From contig JAUILZ010000005.1 in NCBI GenBank assembly GCA_030432755.1, forward strand, positions 124,001 to 188,000: a stretch of 64,000 nt of DNA. Reading direction: 5' to 3'. Both the position numbers and the translations under genes were made by a program. Source of the stretch: Gammaproteobacteria bacterium. GTDB taxonomy: Bacteria; Pseudomonadota; Gammaproteobacteria; Arenicellales; Poriferihabitantaceae. The notes below the pieces were generated by a model. That model did not search any database, had not been told where the DNA came from, and saw only the letters and a list, made by a program, of their open reading frames with translations. Below are positions 45,468 through 54,409 of the stretch, one piece after another. Position 1 is the stretch's first letter. Every line of letters begins with the position of its first letter.

Positions 45468-46433
45468 ATGGCGATCCCGGCGGCGGGCGATGGCGAGCAG
45501 CAAGTGGAAGTCGCCGCGGTCAGCATCGTCATCGTCAACTACCACCTCAGCGCGGAGATCCTCGCCTGCCTCGACAGCCTGGAGCGCCATCTCCCGGCGG
45601 AGAGCTACTCGGTGGTGGTGGTGGACAATGCCTCGAATGACGCCGAACTCGACACGCTACGGGAACGGGTGCGGGGACATACCGGATGGCGCTTCGTCGA
45701 GCTGCAGGAAAATATCGGCTTCGGTGCCGCCTGCAATCGCGGTGCGCGGGAGTCGGAGTCGCAGTGGCTCTGCTTCCTCAATCCGGATACCCGGGCGGAG
45801 AGCGACTTCGTCGCATGCCTGCTGGAAGCGGTGCGTGAGAACGGTGCCGCCGTGGCGGGCCCGGCCTATGGGCCCAGGGGCCTGCTCGAATGGAATACCG
45901 GCGTGTTTCCGGGACCGCTGCTGGAGTTCTGTTCCATTGCCATGCTCGGGCGGCCACTCGAGGCCCTGTGGATGGGACTTCGCAGGCGGCTTGCCGGCAA
46001 CGCCCCGATGTCCGTGGACTGGATCCTCGGCGCCTGCATGCTGATGCCTCGCGCCACGTTCGAGCGCAGCGGCGGCTTCGATGAATCGTTCTTTCTCTAC
46101 TACGAGGAGATGGACCTCTGCCGCCGCCTGCGCGACACCGGGGGACGTATCCTGTTCGTGCCCGGCTGCCGGATCCACCACGCCGGTGGCGTCAGCGGTC
46201 GGCGCGACTATCACCAGTTCACCCGTCGCTTCTACCAGGGCAAGCTCAACTACCTGCACAAACACTATCGCGGCATCATGCGCTCGCTGATGCGCGCCAT
46301 CGTCTGGGCCCAGCTCCAGTGCCAGGGAATTCTCTGGCGGATTCCCGGGATCGCGGGCAGCACGCGCGCCGCGGGCAAGCGCGCCGGTGTTGCCGATGCG
46401 CTCGACTTCTATCACCGCGGGCTCGCCAGCTAA
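45468..46433 (+). CDS. GT2 glycosyltransferase (B, rhamnosyltransferase-like)
   Basis: A 321-residue GT2 enzyme of the WbbL-like type: VSIVIVNYHLSAEILACL, VVVDNASNDAELD, LQENIGFGAACNRGA, CFLNPDTRAE (metal site), WILGACMLMPRATFERSGGF and FLYYEEMDLCRRLRDTGG, the last characteristic of O-antigen rhamnosyltransferases. A short hydrophobic C-terminal stretch may help membrane association. The donor need not be rhamnose. The ATG at 45468 follows rfbG by 13 bases, with AGCGCGAAAG as a poor ribosome-binding site. Confidence 0.9.
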   Translation: MAIPAAGDGEQQVEVAAVSIVIVNYHLSAEILACLDSLERHLPAESYSVVVVDNASNDAELDTLRERVRGHTGWRFVELQENIGFGAACNRGARESESQWLCFLNPDTRAESDFVACLLEAVRENGAAVAGPAYGPRGLLEWNTGVFPGPLLEFCSIAMLGRPLEALWMGLRRRLAGNAPMSVDWILGACMLMPRATFERSGGFDESFFLYYEEMDLCRRLRDTGGRILFVPGCRIHHAGGVSGRRDYHQFTRRFYQGKLNYLHKHYRGIMRSLMRAIVWAQLQCQGILWRIPGIAGSTRAAGKRAGVADALDFYHRGLAS

Positions 46434-46439
46434 TCCGCT

Positions 46440-47549
46440 TTGCCATCCATAGCCCTCAACTGCGTCGCCCTGGACAGTACGCAGGCCATCGGCGTGGAAC
46501 GTTTCGCGCGCACCGTGCTCGGCGCGGCGAATTTTGGCGACAATCCGGTCAACTGCTTCACCCGCAGCAGTGAGAAATCCGTGGAAGCACTGCTTGGCCG
46601 GGACTTCGTCAAGCGCCACCAGCGCCTCGGACACCGCGGATTACCGGTCAGCTGGACCCCGCTGCGAATCCTCGCGGAGATGTTCTGGCTGCCGTTCTTC
46701 AGCAGGCGGGCTGAAGTGGTGCTTTCGATCAACAACTTTGGTCCGCTCTGGGGACAACGCGGACAACGCCGACTGGTGGTGGTGCACGATGTCTGGTTCA
46801 TGGACGCGGGCTACGAGGGTGGAACGCTCGCGAAGTGGGTTTTTTACTGCCTGCTCTCGCTCCAGCTCAGGCGCAGCAGCCGGGTGATCACGGTATCGGA
46901 TTTCTCGCGCCGCGAGATCTGCCGCCACTTCGGACTCGCGTCGGAGTCGGTATTGGTAGTCGACTGCTGTCTTGGCGAGTGCGTCGCACCATCTCCACCC
47001 GGAAAACGCGAACTGCCGCCCTTCCTGCTACTCGTGGGGTCGTCGCGCCCCAACAAGAACGTGCTGCGCGCCCTGGACGGTTTCGCCCGTTACCGCGCGG
47101 ACCATCCTGGCGCCGACACCCGGCTGGTGGTCGTCGGACGTTATCCCCCCGACTGGGTCGCGGATGCGCGCCGCCGCCATCCCGAACTGACCGACGACGT
47201 GCTCGAATGGCGCGGTTACGTGAGCGACCAGGAACTGGCGGAGCTGTACGGCCGTTCCCACGGCCTGGTGTTCGTCTCCCTGTACGAGGGTTTCGGCATT
47301 CCCGCCATGGAGGCGCTGTTGCGCGGCCGCCCGGTGCTACTGTCGCACGGCACCGCCACAGCGGAGATCGCAGGTGACCTCGCCATTACCGTTGACGGTC
47401 GGAATCCCGACGATATCGCCCGCGGCATGGCCGCGCTTGTCGACGGGGAAGTAACGGTTGACGGCGCCACCTTCCAGGCATTTCGTGACCGACACATGCG
47501 TTGCGATGCAACCGCCGTGGAACTGGCACGGCTGGTGCTCTCCGGCTGA
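46440..47549 (+). CDS. GT4-type glycosyltransferase
   Basis: A 369-residue GT-B glycosyltransferase. The N-terminal domain has VALDSTQAIGVERFARTVL and VVVHDVWFMDAGY; the C-terminal donor domain has LLVGSSRPNKNVLRALDGF and the conserved EGFGIPAMEALLRGRPVLLS with the two glutamates. It would add a sugar by retention of configuration. Start is a TTG at 46440, six bases after the previous stop, and no better start is nearby. Donor and linkage unknown. Confidence 0.9.
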   Translation: MPSIALNCVALDSTQAIGVERFARTVLGAANFGDNPVNCFTRSSEKSVEALLGRDFVKRHQRLGHRGLPVSWTPLRILAEMFWLPFFSRRAEVVLSINNFGPLWGQRGQRRLVVVHDVWFMDAGYEGGTLAKWVFYCLLSLQLRRSSRVITVSDFSRREICRHFGLASESVLVVDCCLGECVAPSPPGKRELPPFLLLVGSSRPNKNVLRALDGFARYRADHPGADTRLVVVGRYPPDWVADARRRHPELTDDVLEWRGYVSDQELAELYGRSHGLVFVSLYEGFGIPAMEALLRGRPVLLSHGTATAEIAGDLAITVDGRNPDDIARGMAALVDGEVTVDGATFQAFRDRHMRCDATAVELARLVLSG

Positions 47550-47558
47550 TCCCGCGCA

Positions 47559-48395
47559 ATGAAGCTGTCCGTCCTGCTCTCCATCTATCAGGGCACCACC
47601 GCGGATGAACTCGTCCGTTGCCTGCAAAGCATCGAGGCCCAGTCCTGCCTGCCGGACGAGATCGTGATGGTGCGTGACGGCCCGGTAAGCAACGCGGTGG
47701 AAGAGGCCATCGCCCGCTTCGGCCATCGCACCCGCCTTGCCCTGCGCCAGTTGCCCTTTGCCGAGAACCGCGGTCTCGGTCCGGCGCTCGCGGACGGCCT
47801 CGAGGCCTGCCGCGGGGAACTCGTGGCGCGGGTGGACACGGACGACGTCAGCGTCCCGGAACGATTTGCCTGGCAGGTCGAGGCGTTTGATTCCGATCCC
47901 GGACTCGCGGTACTCGGTGGGCTGCTCGAGGAGCGCTACCGCGACGGCCGGGGCGAGCACGAACTGGTGCGCCCGGCGCCGATCGAGCCGGAGGCGATCC
48001 GGCGCGCGGCGGTGTACCGCAATCCGTTCAACCATCCCACCGTGATGTTCCGCCGCCAGGTAGTCCTAGACTGCGGCAACTACCAGCCAATGCTCTGGTT
48101 CGAGGACTACGATCTCTGGGTGCGCCTGCTCCAGGCCGGACATCGATGCCGTAACCTCGACCGAGTGCTGGTCAGCGCGGAGGCAGATCGCGCCTACTTC
48201 GAGCGCCGTGGTGGCCTTCGCTACCTCGACCGGGAACTCGCCCTTGCGCGGCGCTTTCGCGCGCTCGGATTTCACGGCCCCTGGCAGTCCCTGCGATTCA
48301 TCTGCACGCGCGCGGGTTTCCGCCTGGTGCCGCTGAGGCTGCGCTCCTGGCTCTATTTCCACATGCTCCGTGACCGCCATCCAGCGCCATGCTGA
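47559..48395 (+). CDS. GT2 glycosyltransferase (C)
   Basis: A 278-residue GT2 family enzyme: KLSVLLSIYQGTTADELVRC, PDEIVMVRDGPVSNAVEEA, ELVARVDTDDVSVPERF (metal-binding DTDD) and YNPF-like FNHPTVMFRRQV with LWFEDYDLWVRLL, the typical AmsE/WbbL-like acceptor motif. It adds one sugar to the lipid-linked repeat unit. It begins 9 bases after the GT4 gene and overlaps the following membrane-protein gene by 7 bases (ATGCTGA). Confidence 0.9.
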   Translation: MKLSVLLSIYQGTTADELVRCLQSIEAQSCLPDEIVMVRDGPVSNAVEEAIARFGHRTRLALRQLPFAENRGLGPALADGLEACRGELVARVDTDDVSVPERFAWQVEAFDSDPGLAVLGGLLEERYRDGRGEHELVRPAPIEPEAIRRAAVYRNPFNHPTVMFRRQVVLDCGNYQPMLWFEDYDLWVRLLQAGHRCRNLDRVLVSAEADRAYFERRGGLRYLDRELALARRFRALGFHGPWQSLRFICTRAGFRLVPLRLRSWLYFHMLRDRHPAPC

Positions 48396-49432
48396 CGCCG
48401 GTCTGGGATATCACGGTTTACCTTGGCGCGGTCCAGCTGTTTCTGCTGGCCGCGACCTGGCGGAGCGTGGGCAGTTCGGCGGTGATCGTTGCGCCGGCGC
48501 GCCTCGCGATGGGATTGGGCGCCGCCATGGTGGTGTTCTGGCTGGTCTGGGGCGGCTATTCGATCGACGCCTGGCGCTACCTCTCGCGTTTCGACCGCAA
48601 CCCGCTTCACTTCCTCGACGAGCAGCTGTTCTGGTTCGTCGGCATTGGCCTCGGCCGGGCGCTCCCGGATCCGTGGCCGCTCAAGGTACTGTCCGCGCTG
48701 TTTGCGGCGGGACTGATCGGCGCCTACTACCTGTATTTTCGCGGGGAGCGCGACTGGCGTTTCGTTCTCGCCTGCCTGATGCTGCCGGCAATTCCGGCCT
48801 TCTTTTTTCTCGGCGGCAACGTGATTCGCCAGGGCCTTGCCGGCGTCATCGGGGTCGCCGCCGCGGTGCTCCTGCTGCGCGGCCGCACCCTTCCTGCCGC
48901 GCTGCTGGTCGTACCGGCCTTCCTGGTGCACCAGTACAGCCTGGTAATTTTCTTAGCCCTCGGGCTGGTGCGATACGCCGGCCGCTGGCTGCCGATTATC
49001 TGGATCGGTGCCTTTTTCGTCAGCCCGCTGGCGCGGGAAGCCGCCTCGCTGGTGGGGATCAGCCTCGACCATCACATCGCCTACGCCACCTACGTGGAAG
49101 GCGACTTTCACTGGGAAAAGCTGGCGCTCAGCGGGTTGCTGTCGCTGGCACTCCTGGTCTCCGTCCTTCGGCACCGCGTCGAGACGCCGGATTTCCGCCA
49201 CGTCTACGTTGCGCTCGCATCCTGCAGCCACGCCCTGTTGCTGTACGAGGTGCCGTTCGAGCGCCTGCTGCTGTTCGCCGACCTCGTCCTGCCCGCGGCC
49301 CTCGCCCAGGCCGGATGGCATGCCCTGGGCAACCGCGCCATGCCGCTCAGGCTCGCCGCGGCAGGCGTCGCCGCCGCCTCGGTGGTGCTGTGGAACGCAC
49401 GTTCCGTAACCGCCAGCCTGGGCTATTCCTGA
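48389..49432 (+). CDS. EpsG/Wzy-like polysaccharide polymerase
   Basis: A 347-residue polytopic membrane protein with about nine hydrophobic segments. WGGYSIDAWRYLSRFDRNP and a periplasmic-type stretch ISLDHHIAYATYVEGDFHW, plus FFFLGGNVIRQGLAG in the middle, resemble EpsG-family proteins, where the RQ-type loop before an amphipathic stretch is conserved. Such proteins polymerise repeat units on the outer face of the inner membrane. Wzy proteins diverge strongly, so the call depends on topology, the motif and the genomic setting. It is the only polymerase candidate in the window. Confidence 0.75.
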   Translation: MLTPVWDITVYLGAVQLFLLAATWRSVGSSAVIVAPARLAMGLGAAMVVFWLVWGGYSIDAWRYLSRFDRNPLHFLDEQLFWFVGIGLGRALPDPWPLKVLSALFAAGLIGAYYLYFRGERDWRFVLACLMLPAIPAFFFLGGNVIRQGLAGVIGVAAAVLLLRGRTLPAALLVVPAFLVHQYSLVIFLALGLVRYAGRWLPIIWIGAFFVSPLAREAASLVGISLDHHIAYATYVEGDFHWEKLALSGLLSLALLVSVLRHRVETPDFRHVYVALASCSHALLLYEVPFERLLLFADLVLPAALAQAGWHALGNRAMPLRLAAAGVAAASVVLWNARSVTASLGYS

Positions 49433-49441
49433 GACAGGTTC

Positions 49442-50380
49442 ATGGCCGCCCGGCTTCTGACCGCCGTTCTCGTGCTCGCCATGCTGGCCGCCGCGGTATG
49501 GCGCCTGGACCATCCGCCACGTTCACCGCGGGAGGAGATCTGGCTCCGTGGCAGCAAGCGGCTGCTCGACAACGGACTGTACCGGGATTCCTACGAACGC
49601 GCCCGCAAGGTGCTCAGCATCAACGCGAACAATGTCGAGGCCAGGAAGCTACTGGATGTGCTCGAAATCTACGGCCACCTGGCCAACAAGGATCCCAGTG
49701 CCGCCACGCTGAAGCGGTTCGAAAGGGTCCGCGGGGAACAGCCGGACTCACCCTACGTCTACATGATAGGCGCGGAACTCCATGCCAGGATGGGGGACAT
49801 GGAAGAAGCCTTCGACCTCCACCAGCAGGCGGCCGATCTACGCCAGGACCTGCCGCATAACTGGTTCGGACTCGGGCGCGCTTTTCGTGCAACCGGCCAG
49901 TCGGCGGAAGCCCTGGACGCGTTCGAGCACGCCGCCGAAGGTGGCAGGCGTGCTCTCTATTCCCTTGAGCTTGCGCGCGAGTACTTCCGGGTGCAGCGAT
50001 TCGATGTCGCCGCCGCGGCGTATCGCCAGGCGTGGATTCATAATCCGCGCCGCCTCGAGGCGCGCATCGGCGAGGTGCGCTGCATGCTGTATACCGGCCG
50101 CTACGCCGAGGCGCTCGAATACATCGACCGGGTGAATGCGCTGATCGAATCCGACAGGCGCAAGATGCGCAGGCGGGCGCGTATCGAGGGTGTGGCGCGC
50201 GCCGGATCCTATGACCGGGTCAATGGTCTGCCGTTGAAAACCTGGCGGAAGTACATCCACCAATTGCAACTCTGGGCATTGGCGCGCCAGGCCGGGAGCC
50301 CACCGCCGGCGCCCGACCCGGAACTGGCCGCCTCCGCCCTCGGCGAGGTCCTGGACGAAGACCTGGCGTACCTGCGATGA
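49442..50380 (+). CDS. TPR-repeat protein with N-terminal membrane anchor
   Basis: A 312-residue protein. Residues 1-19 are hydrophobic (signal anchor or signal peptide), after which several TPR-like helical pairs run from about 40 to 235: for example LLDNGLYRDSYERARKVLSI, YMIGAELHARMGDMEEAFDL, WFGLGRAFRATGQSAEALDA and VRCMLYTGRYAEALEYIDR. TPR proteins scaffold complexes; here it directly follows the polymerase candidate and could tether polymerisation or chain-length control factors. That role is inferred. Its stop overlaps the pseF start by 4 bases. Confidence 0.82.
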   Translation: MAARLLTAVLVLAMLAAAVWRLDHPPRSPREEIWLRGSKRLLDNGLYRDSYERARKVLSINANNVEARKLLDVLEIYGHLANKDPSAATLKRFERVRGEQPDSPYVYMIGAELHARMGDMEEAFDLHQQAADLRQDLPHNWFGLGRAFRATGQSAEALDAFEHAAEGGRRALYSLELAREYFRVQRFDVAAAAYRQAWIHNPRRLEARIGEVRCMLYTGRYAEALEYIDRVNALIESDRRKMRRRARIEGVARAGSYDRVNGLPLKTWRKYIHQLQLWALARQAGSPPPAPDPELAASALGEVLDEDLAYLR

Positions 50381-51078
50381 AACGGGTCTGCATCATCCCG
50401 GCGCGGAGCGGCAGCCAGCGCATCCCGGACAAGAACATCCGCGATTTCGCCGGTAGGCCCATCATTCACCATGCCATCGACTGCGCGCGCGCCTCCGGCC
50501 TGTTCGCGCGCGTCATCGTCTCCACCGACAGCGAACGAATCGCCGCGGTCGCGCGCGACGCCGGTGCCGAGGTACCGTTCCTGCGCAGCGCGGCGAACGC
50601 GGATGCCCATGCGCCCGTGGCCGCCGCGGTGATCGAGTGCATCCACGCGCTCGGCGTCGAGGGGGAGGAGTTTGATCCGGTCTGCTGCCTGCTGGCCACC
50701 GCGCCACTGGTGCGCGCGGAGATGCTGGCCAGTGCCTGCGAGCAACTGGAAAGCGGGCCCCACGATTCCGTGGTCAGCGTGCAGCGCTTCCGTTACCCGA
50801 TACTGCGCGCATTGCGTATCGATGCCGAGGGTCACCTCGAGATGCTTTGGCCCGAGCACAGGACCTCCCGGTCCCAGGACCTGGGCGAAGCCTGGCACGA
50901 CGCGGGGCAGTTCTACTGGATCCGGCGGGAATCGCTCCTCCGCCACGGCCGGCTGATTGCCGGGCGCGCCGCGGCATATCCTCTCGGGGCGCTGGATGCG
51001 GTGGACATCGACGACGCGGAAGACTGGGATCTGGCGGAGCAGCTCTACCGGTTTCATCATGCGCTGCCAGTGGATTGA
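50377..51078 (+). CDS. pseF: Pseudaminic acid cytidylyltransferase (CMP-sugar synthetase 3)
   Basis: Activates pseudaminic acid as CMP-Pse. The 233-residue protein has CIIPARSGSQRIPDKNIRDF, VIVSTDSERIAAVARDAGAE, VPFLRSAANADAHAPVAAAV, CLLATAPLVRAEML and WHDAGQFYWIRRES, the last being typical of PseF, and a C-terminal DAVDIDDAEDWDLAEQLY aspartate motif. It starts the block pseF, KAS III, pseG, pseI. The two other CMP-sugar synthetases in the window differ clearly, so each probably serves its own sugar. A 104-base gap follows before the KAS III gene. Confidence 0.93.
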   Translation: MKRVCIIPARSGSQRIPDKNIRDFAGRPIIHHAIDCARASGLFARVIVSTDSERIAAVARDAGAEVPFLRSAANADAHAPVAAAVIECIHALGVEGEEFDPVCCLLATAPLVRAEMLASACEQLESGPHDSVVSVQRFRYPILRALRIDAEGHLEMLWPEHRTSRSQDLGEAWHDAGQFYWIRRESLLRHGRLIAGRAAAYPLGALDAVDIDDAEDWDLAEQLYRFHHALPVD

Positions 51079-51182
51079 CGCGGGGACTGCCTCGGCCAGG
51101 GTGCATCCGGTGATCGAATTCCGGTATAAAGGCGCGTTGCCCTCGACCCGCGCAGCACGCCCCAGACAGAGACCAGGACGAC

Positions 51183-52109
51183 ATGCCCATCACCATTGAA
51201 GCCATCGCCAGCCACGTCCCACCCGGCCGGCTATCCAACGCGGATCGCGCCGGTGAATTCGGCATCGACGCGCGATTCATCGAGGAAAAGCTTGGCGTGG
51301 AAACCGTATCCCGGATGGCGCCAGGCGAAGATACCGCGGACCTGGCGGAAAAGGCGGTGCGGGCGCTCGGGGATCGATTCGACCCCGGCGCCGTGGACTG
51401 CCTCGTGGTCTGCACGCAAAACCCTCATGGCCACGGCATTCCACACACCTCCGCGGTGCTGCATGGCCGCCTCGGCCTCGACGACCGCTGCGCCTGTTTC
51501 GATATCGGCCTTGGCTGCTCCGGCTACGTCTACTCGCTGTCCGTAGTGACCGCGTTCATGGCCGCCAACGGCATGCGGCAGGGGCTGCTGGTTACCTGTG
51601 ATCCCTATTCCAAGATCATCGACCCCGACGACCGCAACACCGTGATGCTGTTCGGCGACGCGGCCAGCGCCACCCTGCTGGGACCTGGCGGCGATCTCGC
51701 CCCCACCCTGTTCGAGTTCGCCACCCGCGGGGCCGACGGTCCGGCCCTGCACAACGACGACGGGCGGCTTTTCATGAACGGCCGCGCGGTGTTCAATTTC
51801 TCCGCAACCCGGGTTCCCTCCCAGATTCACGCGCTGCTGGAACGCGCCGGTCTCGAATCCGGTGATATCGACTATTACCTGCTGCACCAGGGAAGCCGGT
51901 TCATCGTCGACCAGATCACCCGGCGCCTGAAAATCCCCACGGACCGGGTTCCCCTGGGGTTGCGTGAACAGGGAAATACCGTCTCTTCCACCATTCCGCT
52001 GCTGCTGCAACGTTTTATCGACAGCGGAGAGGGGCGGCGATTCCTGCTGAGCGGTTTCGGCGTCGGCCTGTCCTGGGCCAGTTGCATCGTGGAACGCAAG
52101 CCCGGCTGA
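51183..52109 (+). CDS. Beta-ketoacyl-ACP synthase III (FabH-like)
   Basis: A 308-residue KAS III with an intact catalytic triad: Cys112 in FDIGLGCSGYVYSL, His235 in YYLLHQGSRFI and Asn265 in REQGNTVSSTIPLLL, the same order as E. coli FabH. It could prime a short acyl chain (for example acetoacetyl-ACP) for sugar acylation rather than fatty acid synthesis. Lying between pseF and pseG is unusual and suggests a role in acylating pseudaminic acid. A 104-base gap before it contains TATAAA (51125-51130) near TTGACG, but the two are too far apart to be a convincing promoter. ATG 51183 has a weak AGGACGAC upstream. Confidence 0.93.
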   Translation: MPITIEAIASHVPPGRLSNADRAGEFGIDARFIEEKLGVETVSRMAPGEDTADLAEKAVRALGDRFDPGAVDCLVVCTQNPHGHGIPHTSAVLHGRLGLDDRCACFDIGLGCSGYVYSLSVVTAFMAANGMRQGLLVTCDPYSKIIDPDDRNTVMLFGDAASATLLGPGGDLAPTLFEFATRGADGPALHNDDGRLFMNGRAVFNFSATRVPSQIHALLERAGLESGDIDYYLLHQGSRFIVDQITRRLKIPTDRVPLGLREQGNTVSSTIPLLLQRFIDSGEGRRFLLSGFGVGLSWASCIVERKPG

Positions 52110-52121
52110 TACGGGCGCCTC

Positions 52122-53162
52122 ATGGCAGCACTCCCGGTGGTCATCCGCTGCGACAGTTCCCGCCACATGGGCATCGGTCATGTCAGCCGTTGCGGCGCGC
52201 TGGCGGGTGCGATGCGTCGCGACGGACTCGACCCGGTGTTCCTCTGCCGACCGCTGCCCGGAGACCAGCGTGAGTTGCTGCGGAACCAGGACTTCGAGAT
52301 GCTGACCCTGGAAGCGGAAACCCCGGAGGAGGACGCGCTCGCGTTCGCGCGCGTGGCCCGGCGGCGCGAGGCCCGCTGGATGCTGCTCGATCATCCCGAA
52401 CTCGCGCTGGACTACGAGCGCGGGCTGCGGGCGCAATGTGACGCGCCGCTGGCGGTCATCGACGGCCAGTTTCGCCAACACGACTGCGACCTGCTGCTGA
52501 ACGCCAACATCTACGCCAACCGGGAAAACTGCGCCCCGACGGTTCCGGGCCACTGCCGCATTCTCGCGGGCTACGACTACTTTCTCCTGCGCGAGGAGTT
52601 CCATGATGCAGGAGCCGTGGCGGCCGGTGCGCCGGTCGGTAACCCCAGGGTGCTGATCACCCTGGGCGGCGCCGATCCCGACAACCTCACCGGACAACTG
52701 TGCCAGGGGCTGGCCGAATTCGACGCGCAATGCGACTTCGACATCATGCTGGGGCCGGCCAACATCCACGGGGCCATGCTGGCGGACGAACTGGCCCTGC
52801 TGGACGACGCGCGTTTCACCTTGCACCGGGACCCGGGCGAACTGGCTGCGTTGCTGGCAGGGTGTACGCTGTGCGTCTCGGCGGGCGGCGTCACCCTCGG
52901 CGAGGCGGCCTGGCTCGGCAAGCCGGTGATTGCCCTGGTGATCGCCGACAACCAACGCCGCACGGTGGATACCCTGGCGGCGCTGGGCGCGGTGGTGGAG
53001 GCCGACGTGAAATCGGCGCCCGCGCGGGTGGCGGACCTGCTGGCCGATCCCGGCAGGCGCCGGCAACTGTCCGGCGCCATCGGCGGGCTGGTGGACGGAC
53101 ATGGCGCTGCACGCGTGGTGGCGGCGCTGCGCGAGGTCACCGGGACACGGGTGGCGCATTGA
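52122..53162 (+). CDS. pseG: UDP-2,4-diacetamido-trideoxy-altrose hydrolase
   Basis: Removes UDP from the diamino sugar nucleotide to release the free hexose for PseI. The 346-residue GT-B-fold protein starts VIRCDSSRHMGIGHVSRC with the catalytic histidine (His20) that marks PseG, then FLCRPLPGDQRELL, DHPELALDYERGLR and the C-terminal CVSAGGVTLGEAAWLGKP typical of the UDP-binding site. It starts 12 bases after the KAS III gene. Its presence with PseB, PseC, PseF and PseI makes pseudaminic acid synthesis very likely. Confidence 0.93.
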   Translation: MAALPVVIRCDSSRHMGIGHVSRCGALAGAMRRDGLDPVFLCRPLPGDQRELLRNQDFEMLTLEAETPEEDALAFARVARRREARWMLLDHPELALDYERGLRAQCDAPLAVIDGQFRQHDCDLLLNANIYANRENCAPTVPGHCRILAGYDYFLLREEFHDAGAVAAGAPVGNPRVLITLGGADPDNLTGQLCQGLAEFDAQCDFDIMLGPANIHGAMLADELALLDDARFTLHRDPGELAALLAGCTLCVSAGGVTLGEAAWLGKPVIALVIADNQRRTVDTLAALGAVVEADVKSAPARVADLLADPGRRRQLSGAIGGLVDGHGAARVVAALREVTGTRVAH

Positions 53163-53167
53163 ATTCG

Positions 53168-54253
53168 ATGCGTCCGGATCCCGGGTTCGCCATCGGCGCC
53201 CGCCCGGTAGGCCCCGGCCATCCGGTCTACGTGATCGCCGAACTGTCAGCCAACCACGGCGGCGATCTCGACGTGGCGTTGCGCTCGGTGGACGCCATCG
53301 CCGATGCCGGGGCGGACGCGGTAAAGGTCCAGACCTACAGCGCCGACTCCATGACCCTGGACAGCGACGACCCGGCCTTCATGGCCCGCGTCGACAGCCC
53401 CTGGGCCGGCACCCGCCTGTATGACCTCTACCGCGAGGGCGCCCTGCCAAGAGAATGGCATGCGCCCTTGCAGCAGCGCGCCATTGAGCGGGGGATCGAT
53501 TTCTTTTCCTCGCCGTTCGATCCGGAGACCGTGGACTTTCTCGACGCCCTGGGGGTCCCCGCCTTCAAGATCGCATCACTGGAAATCGTGGACACCCCTC
53601 TGATCCGGCGCGCCGCGGCCACCGGCAAGCCGGTGATCCTCTCCACCGGTATTGCCAGCGAGAGAGACATCCGCCTCGCGCTGGACACCTGCCTCGATGC
53701 GGGCAACCGCCAGGTGGCGATCCTGCAATGCACCACGCAGTACCCCACCGATCCCGAGGAAATGAACCTGCGCAGCATCCCCTGGCTGCAGGAAACGTTC
53801 GGTGGCCCCGCGGGACTCTCGGATCATTCACTGGGTATCGCCGCGGCGGTGTCGGCAGTACCTCTGGGCTGCGCAATCCTGGAAAAGCACTTCATTCTCG
53901 ACAGGTCCCTCGGCACCCTGGACGACCGGTTTTCCCTCGAGCCGGCGGAGTTCGCGCAGATGGTGCGCCTGGTGCGGGACGCGGAGACCATGCTCGGGGA
54001 ACCGGGTTATCACCTCACCCCGGGGCGCGTCGCCGGCCGTCGCTCCGCGCGCTCACTGATCGCGGTGCGGGACATTGCCGAAGGCGAGGCATTCAGCGCG
54101 CGCAACGTCCGCAGCCTGCGCCCCAACATCGGCCTGCCGCCAGTATGCCTGGAGAGACTCCTCGGCCAGCCGGCCGGGCGTGACATCCGCCGCGGTGAGG
54201 GCATCACCGCCGACTGCCTCGCGCCGGACATCGACCTTGAGCTCGAGTCCTGA
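53168..54253 (+). CDS. pseI: Pseudaminic acid synthase
   Basis: Condenses phosphoenolpyruvate with the PseG product to give pseudaminic acid. The 361-residue NeuB-family protein has VYVIAELSANHGGDLDVALR, AGADAVKVQTYSADSMTLDS (the PseI-type QTYTADTMT segment), FSSPFDPETVDFLDALGVP, STGIASERDIRLALDTC and LSDHSLGIAAAVSAVPLGC, plus a C-terminal SAF domain from residue 290. It is longer and closer to PseI than the neuB at 25532. ATG 53168 is preferred; a TTG at 53159 overlaps the pseG stop. A 156-base gap follows. Confidence 0.95.
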   Translation: MRPDPGFAIGARPVGPGHPVYVIAELSANHGGDLDVALRSVDAIADAGADAVKVQTYSADSMTLDSDDPAFMARVDSPWAGTRLYDLYREGALPREWHAPLQQRAIERGIDFFSSPFDPETVDFLDALGVPAFKIASLEIVDTPLIRRAAATGKPVILSTGIASERDIRLALDTCLDAGNRQVAILQCTTQYPTDPEEMNLRSIPWLQETFGGPAGLSDHSLGIAAAVSAVPLGCAILEKHFILDRSLGTLDDRFSLEPAEFAQMVRLVRDAETMLGEPGYHLTPGRVAGRRSARSLIAVRDIAEGEAFSARNVRSLRPNIGLPPVCLERLLGQPAGRDIRRGEGITADCLAPDIDLELES

Positions 54254-54409
54254 TCCCATCGGCGCGGGGCTGGAAGCTGCCAGGAACGAACCGTACGACA
54301 GCCCCCTCCTGGCGGAACCCGCGGATCCACCGGCGACGCTGCAATGGCGCGCGTCTTCGGCAATCGTCCGAGCCCGCAACGCTCTCCTCCTGTCCTGATC
54401 GCCGCCCCC

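Noticed and set aside
51075..51130. A promoter before the KAS III gene (TTGACG and TATAAA)
   Set aside because: The two boxes are 44 bases apart, far from the 16-18 needed. TATAAA alone is not sufficient.
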